The notes below the pieces were generated by a model. That model had not been told where the DNA came from. It did no database searches and worked only from the letters and a program-made list of their open reading frames with translations. Below, one piece after another: positions 13,072 through 24,559 of a stretch of 64,000 bases of DNA. The DNA is from Mermis nigrescens. Taxonomy: Eukaryota; Nematoda; Enoplea; Mermithida; Mermithidae. The stretch spans positions 620,001 to 684,000 of the forward strand of contig JAVLUZ010000261.1 of NCBI GenBank assembly GCA_036768485.1. The letters run 5' to 3'. Numbering within the stretch: position 1 is the first letter of the stretch; each line of letters starts with the position of its first letter. The position numbers were made by a program, and so were the translations under genes.

Positions 13072-13566
13072 TGATGTATCAGATATTGAGTGGTAGATGC
13101 GTTTTTCAGCAAGCCGACTTTTTTACTTTTTGTGAAAACAGCACGCGTGCTCAAAATTAAATGAAATGTGAATGCACTCCTTTTCGGCTTGATGTTCGTT
13201 GGTATGATTTATCCAATAGGTGGATTCACGTATGGAATTCCCTCCCTGAAGCTGTTGTAAGATCTCCTAGTGTTGCTTCCCTCCGTGAAAAGTTGAAAAA
13301 AGTTGATCTAACGGGGTATTTGCTAGGGGGCGTGTTCTAAGCGCATAATTTATTTAACCTGCGCGCCTACCTTCGTCTTTTGCACTAATCTCGTATAAAT
13401 GTACTTTAATTAATAATTTCTTGCTTTTAGAATATATGATTTTGTATGATGATTCATGTCGAATGTTTATTTATAATTGTATTGCATTGTATATTAATAT
13501 TTCTTTCTTTATTGTGTTCTTTTTTGTGCGACGAAAATAAAATATTTGTATTATTTGTATTTGTAT
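13072..13566 (+). pseudogene. 5'-truncated LINE, 3' end of reverse transcriptase ORF
   Basis: A frame near 13180-13340 reads WIHVWNSLPEAVV, then SVASLREKLKK and a stop soon after. This VWNSLP motif near the C-terminus is typical of ORF2 of CR1/jockey-like LINEs. About 220 bp of 3' tail follow, ending in repeated TTTGTA. The edges are fixed by comparison with the uninterrupted copy at 2520-2560. Only the last part of ORF2 was copied, as is common for LINEs. Confidence 0.75.
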
Positions 13567-14787
13567 ACTGTAGAGTGTAAACATATGCGCCAGACAGGCA
13601 TATCAAATTTGGTTCCTGGTCCATTTCTAGACTTGATAATCGTGTCCCTGACTCACTTAACCGGAGAAGCAGGTAGAAAAAACAAGACAGAAACGCATTT
13701 TAAGCACCAAATTTTTGACTTTACACTCGCTAAATATAAATGTATAGACAATTTGCTTTGACATGCACCGATATGAAGCACTTTATTTTATTCTATTGGA
13801 CTTATCCCGACTTCTGGACGGATAAAGTGGCGAATAAAAACGCAACAAAAACGTATTTTCCATCATTTAGAACACTGTAAACTTTAAAATTCCGTACCGA
13901 ACTCCCCATTGTGTTTAGAGAAATAACGTTTGGTACAATTTCTAGCTTTTGAATCGTAGTACATTCCTGTGTGCTAAAATTCTCTTGCAAAAATTATTTG
14001 GTATGATTTATTAATCAAAATTCGGGAAAAACGTGTTTTTTCGCCCATTTTTTACCTCTGATTTCGAACTTTACACTCCTATAAATAGCTCAATATTGCG
14101 TTTTTTAAATGCCGTTTGCTGCGATGTGTAGCCCCTGAGAGGCACTTTATTACTGCTGTATTCAATTTACCCTGACTCATAAGCGGAAAAATTTGGCAGA
14201 GAAATCTTACTTAAAATCCGTTTTTTACACCATCCACTGGAGTGTAAACACTAAAACCCCAGGATCTAACTCACCATAGAGCGCAGAAGACTTTGCTTAT
14301 ATGCATAATGTAGCCCTTGATCCGCTCTACATTTCTGTCAGAAAACATTAAAAAAAACTTATAACCAGAGTTAGTATCAGACATAAGCAGGTTGAAAACT
14401 CGACCCAAAAGTGCTTTTTCACCCCCAGATTTTCGCACTCTTTACACTGCCATTCGAGAACTAATGCGAATTTCAAAAAAAAACAAAAAAATGGTGATCT
14501 GTAGAATTCATCCCTCTATAATCCTATGCTGTTTAATTGTTTGAGTAATCAATACTCAGTTGTTTACATGCCGCAGTAAAAAGGTCCCAAAATTTGTCCT
14601 ATGTTATAACATTACACAAAAACTTTACACCTCCTTTACACAGTCAGTTTTGAGTTTCAAGAAAAACAAAAAAGCATTGGCAGCGAATTTTTTTATTATC
14701 TTTCTTTTAAAAAAACCGCGCCTTCCAAAAGTGTCCCGTTATAGCTGTAGGGGGGTGCACAGGTGTTAGGGGTACCCAAGTATATTA

Positions 14788-14811
14788 TAGGTACGCGCTA
14801 ACGCGCTACCT
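14788..14811. repeat. GC-rich palindrome at the end of repeat block C
   Basis: Same palindrome as at 3761-3785. The following sequences differ, marking the family's boundary. Confidence 0.6.
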
Positions 14812-15422
14812 GTGAATATGATTAATGTCTTGTATGCATATCGAAGTCATGTGGACAAGTTATGCTTTGTCATTCCCATGTTGTTCTCATATGTTTCTAT
14901 TTGCGTGCGCGTTTTACATTATTGGGTACGTAAACTGTAATATTTGAAGGAACAGCCAATAAATATTATTATTATCATAAAGAAGAGCGTCTATTTTTAT
15001 AGGAATTCGTTTACCAGAAGTTAAAGTATTTTGCTGCTGAAGCTTCACATCGCGTAACAAGCTTATCACGCTACAAATATATTAACAAATAGTGGTTTTA
15101 CTGTAATATTTGTAAATCGAGAAATTTGTATTGATTACAACAAAACAAACATACATATTTATACAAACTCAGGGTTGGCTGGGCATGGATTTTCGGTTTT
15201 TGGATGGTTTTTGAATTTAAGTAAGCAAACGACTTCCTGCTAACGTGAAACGTTGTTTTATATATAATCTACATACAGCAAGTACCATGCACAGGTAATA
15301 ATAATCATCAATAAGTAAATTTTGGGCGTCAGATGAGGCGAAATTTTCCATAATTTATGTCCAGGGGACATCAGTTTGGTTTTTGGCGAAACTCGCGATA
15401 TTAAAGTTTCAAAAAGGTACTG
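14812..15422. other. AT-rich stretch with a TTTTTGG-rich subterminal-like array
   Basis: Near 15171 the words AGGGTTGG and TTTTTGGATGGTTTTTG resemble stretches at 34499-34600 and 39048-39120, possible ends of another repeat-flanked transposon family. I could not pair two ends here, and I see no gene. Confidence 0.35.
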
Positions 15423-15965
15423 TCCAGATCACCGTTTTTTCCCAGTGATTCGGTTGACATTATAGACCAGACCTAAAATTTTGGCATTGGTGTAGCTGGT
15501 TCACGGAGTTTTTGAAGAATATGGTGTGAACCGATTTTGCGCCATTCCAGCAGAACTGCCATACAATTACGCAAAAACGATACTTTGTGTCACTAAAAGA
15601 CGCGGAAAAAAATAATAAACCAAATCCATACAAAACTCACAGAGTTACGGTACTTCAAACATCATACTTCGACATTCACCATTTTGAGCCACTTTAAGGA
15701 ATTTTAGCAGTTTATCAAAGGTTTCCAATTTTTACTAATTATTATTTTCCTGCCATTTTCAAGGTCGCAGATTACAAAAAATTAAGTTATACTGCGTGGA
15801 AACCAAGATTAAAGAAAAATTTTTTGTAATTTTTTGCCCAAATTTTCAAGAAATTTTTTTTAATTTCACTATTTTTTAGCATTGTTTACATCCAGTTAAA
15901 CATTTTTACTTAAATACGATTCAAACAGCATTTTTGGATTATCTTAAAGTTCCAACCCATTTGAC
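15423..15965. repeat. Left arm of a large diverged inverted repeat
   Basis: This stretch is related, inverted and diverged, to 28380-28740 plus 29226-29475. Anchors are CATTTTCAAGGTCGCAGATT here against AATCAGCGACCTTGAAAATG there, GGTGTGAACC against TTCACACC, and TAGCTGGTTCAC against GTGAACCAGCTA. Before the LINE inserted, the arms lay close together, so the original unit was a foldback element of roughly 2 kb. Confidence 0.65.
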
Positions 15966-16010
15966 GATTCAAACAGTGGAATGCAGAATAACATGTACCC
16001 AACTTAGGTC

Positions 16011-16065
16011 GACCTAAGCATCTATACATCGACCTGAGCATCTATACATCGACCTAAGCATCTAT

Positions 16066-16066
<1 letters not shown>
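16011..16066. repeat. 20-bp tandem repeat (GACCTAAGCATCTATACATC), nearly three units
   Basis: Two full units and one partial unit directly precede the LINE 3' end. GACCTAAGCATCTATA recurs at 28231-28246 on the other side of the LINE and serves as its target duplication. GACCTAAGC continues beyond 28246, so the LINE inserted into this small array. Confidence 0.8.
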
Positions 16067-16100
<34 letters not shown>

Positions 16101-16337
16101 TTATTCGCTAAGTCAAAAGAAAATATTAACATACATGGATAGGACGAATGAACGAAAATGAAAATACATGAAAGACAAAACAAATTAAGTATGACGAAGC
16201 AGGGTAAACGTAAAGGCAATAGAAAAAACTGCTCTTACTTACGCCCCTTTAAGAAATTTAGAAAGGTTTAATCTTTTAAGTTTAGTCAGAAAAACGTGTC
16301 TATTTGGAGCACTTATAATCTGTTCAGGTAGAGAGTT

Positions 16338-17630
16338 CTAGATAGGAATTATTCGATTACAAAAATCAAATTTTCTGCAATTTTTATTTACATGATTGAC
16401 GAGAAGTTTACAAGAATTTGCTGCTCGATTAGAATTTAAATTAATTGTGAAGAAATCCTTGAAAGGAAGAGCTTTACATTTGATAATAGAAAAGGCTAAT
16501 GTTAGGTCGTTATGGAGGCGTCTTAGCTCAAGAGTGTCCAGACCAAGTTCGTGTAATCTTTCAGCATATGTCAAATTTTTATCACTAAAAATTCGTTTCG
16601 TAAACCTTCTTTGAACCCGTTCGACGGAGAGTGATATCACACAGCAGGTAAGGACTCCACAAAACACAGCAAAATTCAAGCACTGGTCGAACGTAAGTAA
16701 TGAAGGCCTTAACAAGTAATAATCTATCTTTAGAAATAAAACTACGCAAGATCAGATTGCTTAACTGCATGCCTTTTTTCACAATATATTCACAATGAGA
16801 TCTGGACGATAAATTAGAATTCAGAAAAACACCCAAATCTTTTACACAAAGTGTGTCAGTAGAAAGATAGAAATCATTTATGTGATAAGAATGCCTAGGG
16901 TTTGAACTACCCAGATATAGAACTAAACATTTATTAACTGATATTTTTAATTGCCATGTATTGGCCCACTCATGCACATAATTTATGTCAGCTTGAAGTG
17001 TCATGAAATTGGATGATAGATTCCAAAGTTTGATATTGTCAGCAAACAAAGTAAAATTACTGCTTTGGCGCATTTCACATAAGTCGTTAATGAAGATTAA
17101 AAAAGTGTGGGACCTAGTATACTACCCTGGGGCACGCCACTGGTAACAGGAATGGAATCAGATAAAGAATTTTTAATTTTAACGACTTGGGATCTATTAG
17201 TCAAGAAATTTTCGATCAATTAAAAGAGAGTTTGTTCAGTCCATAAGATGCCAACTTAATTAGCAGTTTTTTGTGTGACACGGTATCAAAAGCCTTACAA
17301 AAGTCAATGTAGACAATGTCAACAGGAATTCCCTCATCTAGAAATTTGGTCCACTGATTTTTGCACTCAACAAGTTGTAACGCACATGATCTATTTTTTC
17401 TAAAACCAAACTGTTTTTCACTTAGCAGATTTTGCTTCTCTAGATAAGAAAGCAAGGACATGTTCATTATAGATTCCATTAATTTACAAGAAACACAACA
17501 TAAGGAAATTGGACGATAGTTATCAACTGATGACATATCCCCCTTTTCATGAACTGGGATCACAACAGCTTTTCGCCAAAAATCGGGTATCTTTCCACTT
17601 TGATAAGAAACGTTGAAGATGGTTTCTAAA
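16338..17630 (-). pseudogene. LINE ORF2, reverse transcriptase 3' part (frameshifted)
   Basis: Reading on the minus strand from the hAT insertion, the frame includes NYRPISLCC, YIDFCKAFDTVSH, then after a frameshift near 17216 [14 protein letters not shown] sequence and FADN. A second frameshift near 16600 leads to the C-terminal LELRRLHNDL region. These are reverse transcriptase blocks of a non-LTR element. The catalytic box is normally F/YADD; at 17035-17046 it reads TTT GCT GAC AAT (FADN), losing the second aspartate. The last 120 residues match the C-terminal region seen in the other LINE relics of this window. Confidence 0.85.
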
Positions 17631-17638
17631 GGTGAGAG
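17631..17638. repeat. Target duplication GGTGAGAG (left) of outer hAT
   Basis: Identical 8 bp occur at 25888-25895, immediately outside the other end. They split the LINE reverse transcriptase after codons for LLSP. Confidence 0.9.
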
Positions 17639-17897
17639 TAGTGATCGACCGGGGCGACTTTTTTGGCCGGGGCCGGGCGGTACCGGGGCTGAAAAAAAAA
17701 TCCCGGCCCCGGCCGGGGCCGGGGCCGGGGCTGGCCGGGGTGAGACAAAAAAATATTATTGCATGACACATACTTGGGGTGGGCATAGGAAAAGAAATAA
17801 TGAGCGACTGCTCCATTCAGTAGTAAATGGCAAGCGCAAAGGTAGGTGCGCCTTTTCATATCAAGTTTTATTACTATTTATGTCACAAGAAACAAAT

Positions 17898-18040
17898 TTA
17901 GTCCAGTTTTTCATTGTCTGAATCATCAATAAAGTCTGTGTCGCTGCTATTAGCACACTCTATATCATTTGAATCTTTGCTACTGCTACTGCTGCTGTAG
18001 CGATTTGATGCAATAGGTATTGGATGTAATAAATGAGACA
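17898..18040 (-). pseudogene. Relic of acidic C-terminal tail of a transposase
   Basis: Read on the minus strand, the frame runs through a serine stretch, then SNDIECANSSDTDFIDD and SDNEKLD to a TAA at 17898-17900. The acidic, serine-rich end resembles the tail of the nested hAT's own transposase, which ends in DSDSDD. I infer this is what is left of the outer element's transposase gene. The upstream exons are gone or too diverged to read. Confidence 0.45.
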
Positions 18041-18559
18041 TCACATATTCCCATGAGAAGGGAGGGGTATTACCCCCTCAGGGTCCAAGACACAAATCAC
18101 TGTCAGACGATTTTTGGTGAAAACCTTTTGAATTTTTTTGAACTTAATTTTTAGTAGGGCAAAAGTGTATATACCTACCTAACTGTTAGAATTTCACGAA
18201 GTGATACATTATTTTAGAATGTGAGCTAGAGTAAATAGATGAACTATCACTATAAAACATGCATGTAATCGCTTAAAATTTTATGAGGGTCCCTCGGTAT
18301 ACATATAACGGCTAGAAATCTAGGGTAGGGGTCCCTCGCCATTTTTGTAAGGAAGGGGTTAGCGAATAGATCGAAAGTGGTAAAAACACATAAAAATAGC
18401 AAAAAAAAGTGCAGGTTTTCGCCAAAAAATGGGGAGAGTGGTCAAATATTTTCTGACTTTCAAGGAAGTTCGAGGCTTCAAAGCGTGGGTGGGAGATGGC
18501 CCAAATACCCTGTCACATGTATATTTCTCAACCATTTCCAAGGGAAGGGGTAAGCGGCT

Positions 18560-18719
18560 CCATTTTTGCAGTCGCTTACCCCTGAAAATCTTTAAAATGG
18601 TAGAATTCGCAATAAGAAATTCTACACCTTTTTACAGTTTTGTTCTGCGAAAATCTTTGTACATCTACAAAGACGGTCCTGAAATGTCTTTGTACATCAG
18701 CAAAAATTTTCGCTGAATA
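18560..18719. mobile_element. Part of a TGTACAAAG-rich MITE split by the inner hAT
   Basis: Contains CTTTGTACATCTACAAAGAC and CTTTGTACATCAGC, hallmarks of the MITE family at 37631-38381. Joining 18719 to 24204 across the inner hAT restores CGCCGAATACAAAAAG, the family's usual terminus. The hAT therefore landed about 20 bp from the end of this MITE. Confidence 0.6.
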
Positions 18720-19617
18720 TAGAAGCTGCACGCGGGTACCCGAACGGGTACCCGGGTACCCGGTACTCGGGTATACCCGGGTACCCGGGTAGAAAATAAT
18801 TTTACTACCCGGGTACCCGACGGGTACCGGGCATACCCGGGTACCCGAATCCCCTAATATAAAATGGAAAACTAGCACTGCAGTTATGCAATATGTGCTA
18901 AGAATTAAATTAGAAACCTAGAAATAAAGTGCGATTGAATCACAATGTAAATGTGATTTGAAATAATCAACCGTAAAATGAGCGAGTCTGTTAATCTTTC
19001 CTATTGCCACAATATATCGCGCATGCGGTCTACGCCTATTCCATTATTCAGCTCTTTACTTAGGTACATTATTTTATCTGTGCTGAATTCTTCAATTGTA
19101 AACAAATTTAAACAAGAAATTATCTGCTATCAACGCTTTTTTTCTTGCATTTACTTTTGTGACCATTACATAAATTTAACTGACTTTTATTCACATCATG
19201 CGCGCAACTGTTTAAATTAGACCTGGTTCAAAGCCTATCGATGTTCCAAATGCAGTCAGCTCCAGATATACTTGTTTATGAATAAATTTTCATTTCCTGT
19301 TGATTTTAGAATTGCTATTCGTCAATGTGCTTTCTTGCTTCAAATGTTTTAATGACGCTATGAATATACAAAACCTGAATAATATAAATGATTACTATGA
19401 CATTTGTTTTTTTTAGAAAATTTTTGTAAACCGTTTGCTCAATCAATCAGTCACTACGATCTAATTTTAATCGAGGTTTTTAAAAATTCAAAGCTCCTGT
19501 CTGGAAAAAGTCAGTTTGTTAAATCAATTATTTATTAGCAATGTTGAGCGATCTATTATGTATATAATATACAATTATAATTGTATGAAACACTTATCGT
19601 TTTTATATTTTAGCATT

Positions 19618-19855
19618 ATGTCTCGACGAAGCTTCGTATATAATTATTTTGAATTAGACGCATCAGGAAATAGTCCGGATTATTTTATTTGTAATATTTG
19701 CAAAGCTCCGGTCAAGCGATGTGGAGGAACATCGTCATTTGTAAAACATCTGAAAATGGTGCACAATATTCAAGGTGGTACTTGTTGTACGAGCACATCT
19801 GATGATGATTTGAAGCGAAACGCAATTCCAGTAGCTAAGCAGACTGTATTATCTG
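19618..19855 (+). CDS. hAT transposase exon 1 (BED zinc finger)
   Basis: Encodes MSRRSFVYNYFELDASG, then a BED-type zinc finger: CNIC (residues about 23-26), then HLKMVH (about 43-48), giving C-x2-C and H-x4-H. The BED finger binds transposon ends. I chose the ATG at 19618 because ATTTTAG just before it is a plausible acceptor and the upstream frame looks non-coding. The exon ends at ATCTG before GTAAGA (phase 1). This matches the acceptor at 21941, which gives a continuous frame: VLSG followed by FGYDRQCSK. Confidence 0.85.
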
Positions 19856-19883
19856 GTAAGACCCATTCGTTGATGATAGAAAT

Positions 19884-20334
19884 CAGTGTTTTTTTGTGCT
19901 AGGCAAAGATTTTTCCGCGATATTGTACAGAGACTATTCGGGACCGTCTTTGTACATGTACAAAGATTTTTGGAAGACAAAAATTGCAAAAAAGGCCTGA
20001 AATTCGCAATAATTTTCGGCGCTTCGCGCCAAAACGAGTAATTGTGTGTTCCACATATCTTTATAATGACAGAAATTGCATTTCAAAAGGAAAAATGTCA
20101 AATTTTTCAGAGCTCTTCGCGCCGTTTTAAGACGATTCTTAGTGATTTTTGCCCTTAGAGACCCAGAAATTAGCTAAAATACACTACCAAAGGTCGAACA
20201 ACTTTGTTTTTACCATACTAAAATCGCTACTGTACTATATTAAAGTACCCAAAAATTTGCATGTGCAAAATGTACAGACTTTTGGGAACCATCTTTGTAC
20301 ATATACAACGGACCTTGTACAAAAAAAAACACTG
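19884..20334. mobile_element. hAT-type MITE, CAGTGTTTTTTGTAC family, in transposase intron
   Basis: Ends CAGTGTTTTTTTGTGC and GTACAAAAAAAAACACTG. Flanks ATAGAAAT and ATACGAAT match at 6 of 8. It contains the hairpin GGCGCTTCGCGCC at 20018-20030 and CTTTGTACATGTACAAAG words. It sits 28 bp after the exon 1 donor. Confidence 0.8.
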
Positions 20335-20456
20335 ATACGAATGAACATAAATTTACGAAGAATAAGTAGTTCCATCCAAGCAAAAAACGAGTGGGTTTTA
20401 CGAGTTAACATTTTTGATTCTTGTCTTGATGTTGTGTGTTTGTGGGGCATTGATAT

Positions 20457-20702
20457 CATACGTGGGCAGCACCAAAATTCTGGGAGTGCAACATTTTTCA
20501 AAGGTCAAAAAATTGTCTTAAAAATTGTTGTATGGCGAAAAAACACCATTTTTCAATGTTTCTCATCGAGCACTATCCATTGTCATCAAAAAATTGCGGA
20601 AAAAAACAAAAAATTTCAAAATTTGACTTCTGGAGGGGGTATTTTGGTTTCTCGGGGGGGGGGGGGAAGTGCATACCCTCCAAACCCCCACACCCAGGTG
20701 TG
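20457..20702 (+). mobile_element. hAT-type MITE, CATACGTGGGC family, copy b
   Basis: Ends CATACGTGGGCAGC and CACCCAGGTGTG. Flanks ATTGATAT and ATTGACAT match at 7 of 8. It lies in the transposase intron of the inner hAT. It has a G run at 20654-20666. Confidence 0.85.
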
Positions 20703-20832
20703 ATTGACATCCATAGGAGAACTGAACAATCGTCGTAAAAAGTATTTTTCAGCTAGGTTAAACTTTTTTATTTTTTGGCAAGTTCAAGTCCGCCCGATTC
20801 TGACCCACGATTATATATAGTTGGCTTGGCTT

Positions 20833-21072
20833 CATAGGTGGGCAGCACCGAAATTCTGGGGGGGGTGAAAAAATTTTCAAAGGTCAAAAAATGGTCTTAA
20901 AAGTGGTGGTACAGCGAAAAAATACCATTTTTCGACGTTTTTAATCGCGCACTATCCAATGGCATCAAAAAATCGCGAGGAAAGCAAAAAAATTTTCAAA
21001 AATTGAATTCTGTGAGGGGGGTATTTCAACTTCTGGGGGTGCATACCCCCAAACTCCCCACGCCCACGTGTG
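20833..21072 (+). mobile_element. hAT-type MITE, CATACGTGGGC family, copy c
   Basis: Begins CATAGGTGGGCAGC and ends GCCCACGTGTG. Flanks CTTGGCTT and GTTGGCTA match at 6 of 8. It lies in the same intron as copy b, in the same orientation, about 130 bp further on. Confidence 0.8.
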
Positions 21073-21941
21073 GTTGGCTAAGCGTAAACTACGAATAATA
21101 ATGGATAGTGAATTTGCGCAATAATCGATTCTACTTATAAAGATATATTTCCAGAAAAAAGGAAGCTTTATCTGAAGTTATGCTTTGAAATTGATAAATA
21201 AAATCAGCATTGTTTAACTGAGGTAAAGCTTTAGCTCGATTATTCTTTTAAAATAAGAATGCAGTAGACGAAGTTTTTCGTGGATATCGTTTTCTTCAGC
21301 TTCTGCGTTATGTTTTACAACTGAGTACGTAATATGTTTGCCTTATCTAACATAGGATATTTTCTTGATTTCAGCTAACATATTAAAGACAGCATCATAA
21401 TATTAGATTGTTTGCCATATCTATTAATGATTATTATTATTTATGTCTCCTGAACCTGTTTCACTTACGTAATTATCTGCTGAAAGTATGCTCATAAATC
21501 TTAAGTTTATTTAAAAATATCTTTTTATGCTCATCAGTCTTAAGTTTATTTGAAAATGTCGTTCATTAATTTTGTTTTAAAGCTTGAAAAATCTTAATTA
21601 GCACAAGTTGCTGGTACGGTGCCTACCAACTTCTCTAGTTTTCCACAGATGCACCGAAGGAGGGGTAAAAGGCGTATTGCTATCCAGCTTAAGTATAAAA
21701 GATATTTGTATTGCCAAGCGATTTATACTCAAAATAATGTATTTTCATGCGATTTCGACCTATTATACCCCATGAACGCAATTTATTGTGGCAAAAATCT
21801 TATGAGTTTACCTCTCCCTAACCATAGATTTTTGATTTTTCCCCCAATGCCCAGGCCGCCCCAATTACGTGCATCTAAGGCAGCGTCCCTAAACTATTAG
21901 AAGCTCGTAAAAAAGCATATAATTTGCATGCTATCATTTAG

Positions 21942-23664
21942 GATTCGGATATGATCGGCAATGTTCAAAAACGCGAAGCCAATCAATTGATGAGAAGATG
22001 CTGAATATTTGCTTGATGGATTTACGACCCTTAAATTTTGTCGACGGATTTGCTTTCAAGCAACTTATGAACTTTGTTGAGCCGAGTTATCACGTGCCTT
22101 CCAGAACAAAGATAGCTCGCTTACTGAATCAAAAATTCAACACGTACATGGAGTCGACTAGAGAAATTGTGAAAGAAAATGCGGAAGGGAGCTTGACAAC
22201 GGATTTATGGTCATCGGCAGCATGTGACTCATATATGGGAGTTACATATCATGCAATAACGAAAAACTGGAAGTTAATTTCAAAGACATTAGCAGTTCAG
22301 CATTTTCCTACTGAACGGCACACGGCAGAAAATATAAAAAGCGGTTTAAAAGCCATTATTGATAAATGGCAAGTTCAATGCGTCGACGTTGTACACGATA
22401 ATGCTGGAAATATGGTAAATGCCAGCTCTGCTTTAGCAGATGAAATAGAAGCTCATTTTGGCGACAACAGTACTTGTTTTGCACACACGCTTCAGCTCTG
22501 CATAAAGCCAGCCTTAAATGATGCCTTCATTTCAAATTTAATCACGCGACAAAGAAATATTGCAAAGACGTTCAAAAATTCAAATCCATTGTGGAATGCT
22601 TTACGAAAGGAAATGCAAAAATCAAGCAAAGCACCACTACGACCAAAAGTGGACATGGAAGTTCGCTGGGGATCAACAGTAGCAATGCTACAAAGAAATC
22701 TAGTTTTAAAAAATATTATGCTAAAATACTAGTTGAGGAAAAATTGAAAAAACTAATCAAAAGTTCGTCAAGCAAAGCCCCATTTCCAACTGATCAAGAC
22801 TGGCCATCTGTGAAAAATTTAGTAGAGGCTTTATTACCTTTGAATGCCGCAACTGAGTTACTTGGTGGTCAATCATATATCAGTGCTTCTCTCGTTTATC
22901 CCGTTTTATTTGGAATTTACAACAACTTAGTCATTACAGAAAGCGATTTTCCAGCAGCTCAGAAATTTAAACGCCGAATGCAACAAGAAATTGAAAAGCG
23001 CTTCAAGCTGAATAATTCAGAACAGATTGTCGGGAAAAAAACTATGCTAGCAACAGCTTTAGATCCGCGTTTTAAAGACCTAGCTTTCTTAAGAAATGAA
23101 ATGCGCGACATCGTTTACTCGAATATTGAAATGGTAGCATCAAAAATTTCAAGTGAAGAAAATTTAATAGTTTTTGACCCAAATGAAGCGCCCGTCTTAA
23201 AGAAAAAGAGATCTGCATACCAAACGCTTTTTGGGGATGCTTATCAAGCATCTCAAGAAGACGTATTTTCAACTGCTGCTGATGAAGTCGATGCATATAT
23301 AAAAGCCGCCAAGTTACCTACGGAAGGCTCAGATGTCTTGAAATTTTGGCAGGAGAATGAATCAAAATTTCCACGATTGTCACGCTTAGCAAGAAAATAC
23401 TTGAGCATACCAGCAACGTCTGTGCCTAGCGAAAGAATATTCAGCATTGCAGGCTATGTATTAAGCAATCGGCGCTTATCCCTAAATCCCGAAACTGCGG
23501 AAAAAATCATATTATTACACGAAAATCTCAAAGAAGCAAAATTAATGAACAGTAGCTTGAAATGTGACTTTTCTTCGTCATCGGATGAATCGGAAGAAGC
23601 GGCTGAAATGCTGCAAGAAGATGAACCAGTCTCAGCCGCCATTGACAGTGACTCAGATGATTAG
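21942..23664 (+). pseudogene. hAT transposase exon 2 (catalytic and dimerisation domains, one frameshift)
   Basis: Starts after the acceptor CATTTAG (phase fits exon 1). In order it shows QSIDEKMLN, the first catalytic region LTTDLWSSAA, the second catalytic region DVVHDNAGNM, the hAT C-x2-H signature STCFAHTLQLC, and at the C-terminus the dimerisation domain with SVPSERIFSIAGYVLSNRR. It ends with an acidic tail DSDSDD. Near 22725 the frame changes (from ...NIMLKY-stop to LVEEKLKK...), as from loss of one base. The rest is intact. With exon 1 the product would be about 650 residues, a normal hAT length, similar to Ac/ZBED-type proteins. Confidence 0.88.
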
Positions 23665-24559
23665 AAATATGAAAATTTCTTTTGCTTAATATGCATATCA
23701 TGTAAGATACTGAAACAAATATATCTTCACTGATTAATAATCGTTTTCTGATTGCTATGGATTATCACTGAAATTGAAGTACTTAGCAACTTCATATGTT
23801 TCAGGCTCTTGATTAGATTAAATACAGAAAAATGACAAAAAGGGAATTTACTGCATATAGTATACCATATGTATAGATTACTTCACAATTTTTCGCTTTG
23901 AATTATGAAAATGACTTAAATTTCATTAAATGCATACGGATTCTTCAGATTAAAGCCTCGATTCTATTTAATGTTGCATTAATTTTTCAATAATTTTACT
24001 GCTAAGATACCACTTTGCCCTAGATCTCACTGTCAACCGTAAATAAGCGATGTTCACTGCATTCTCTTCCATCTAAGGTCCTACCCGGGTATACCCGGGT
24101 ATACCCGGGTACCCGGGTACTCGAATTACCCGGGTACCCGGGTAATGAAATAGCCGGGTACCCGGGTAGTAAAATTTGCAAAGTGTGCAGCACTAGCCGA
24201 ATACAAAAAGACCGTGCTTCTAAATGTGATAATTCGGCCTGAATTCAGTTGATAATATTAGTTCGGCGCGAAGTGCCGAAATTTGTATGAGCTTTTGATG
24301 GAATTGACACATAAAACTCGACTGAGAAAGCTAAAACAAGTTGTACTACAAAATCAGAAATATTACAAAAATTGTAATATGCGAATTAAATCTTGTAATA
24401 AACAACACTGCGCTTAGAATGGGAAAATGGAAAAACGTCAAATATTCAGAAACCCAAAAACTAGCCAAATATACTGCTAAAGGTCGAAAAATTATGTTCT
24501 ACCACACTGAAATCGTTATGGTACCATATTAAAGTATACAAAAATTTTCATGTATAAAA

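Larger units (their letters stand above)
12690..14811. repeat. GTGTAAA/TTTACAC-rich repeat block, copy C
   Basis: Nearly the same sequence as 2200-3785, in the same orientation, so the two are recent copies. It is interrupted by a truncated LINE (13072-13566). Comparison with block A shows the target read straight from 'actttacaac' into 'gagtgtaaac'. It ends with the same GC-rich palindrome as block A. Confidence 0.8.
18720..24195 (+). mobile_element. Inner hAT transposon with GGGTACCC subterminal arrays
   Basis: The left end is TAGAAGCTGCAC and the right end is GTGCAGCACTA. Flanks GCTGAATA and GCCGAATA agree at 7 of 8 positions, an 8-bp hAT duplication. Dense CGGGTACCCGGG words follow at 18729-18850 and 24085-24170. 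Between the ends lies one transposase gene in two coding exons. The body has taken in three MITEs, all in the intron, which do not break the coding sequence. A single frameshift in exon 2 probably makes it inactive. Confidence 0.88.

Noticed and set aside
20149..20703. 184-residue plus-strand frame
   Set aside because: It crosses two unrelated MITEs inside an intron, so it is chance.
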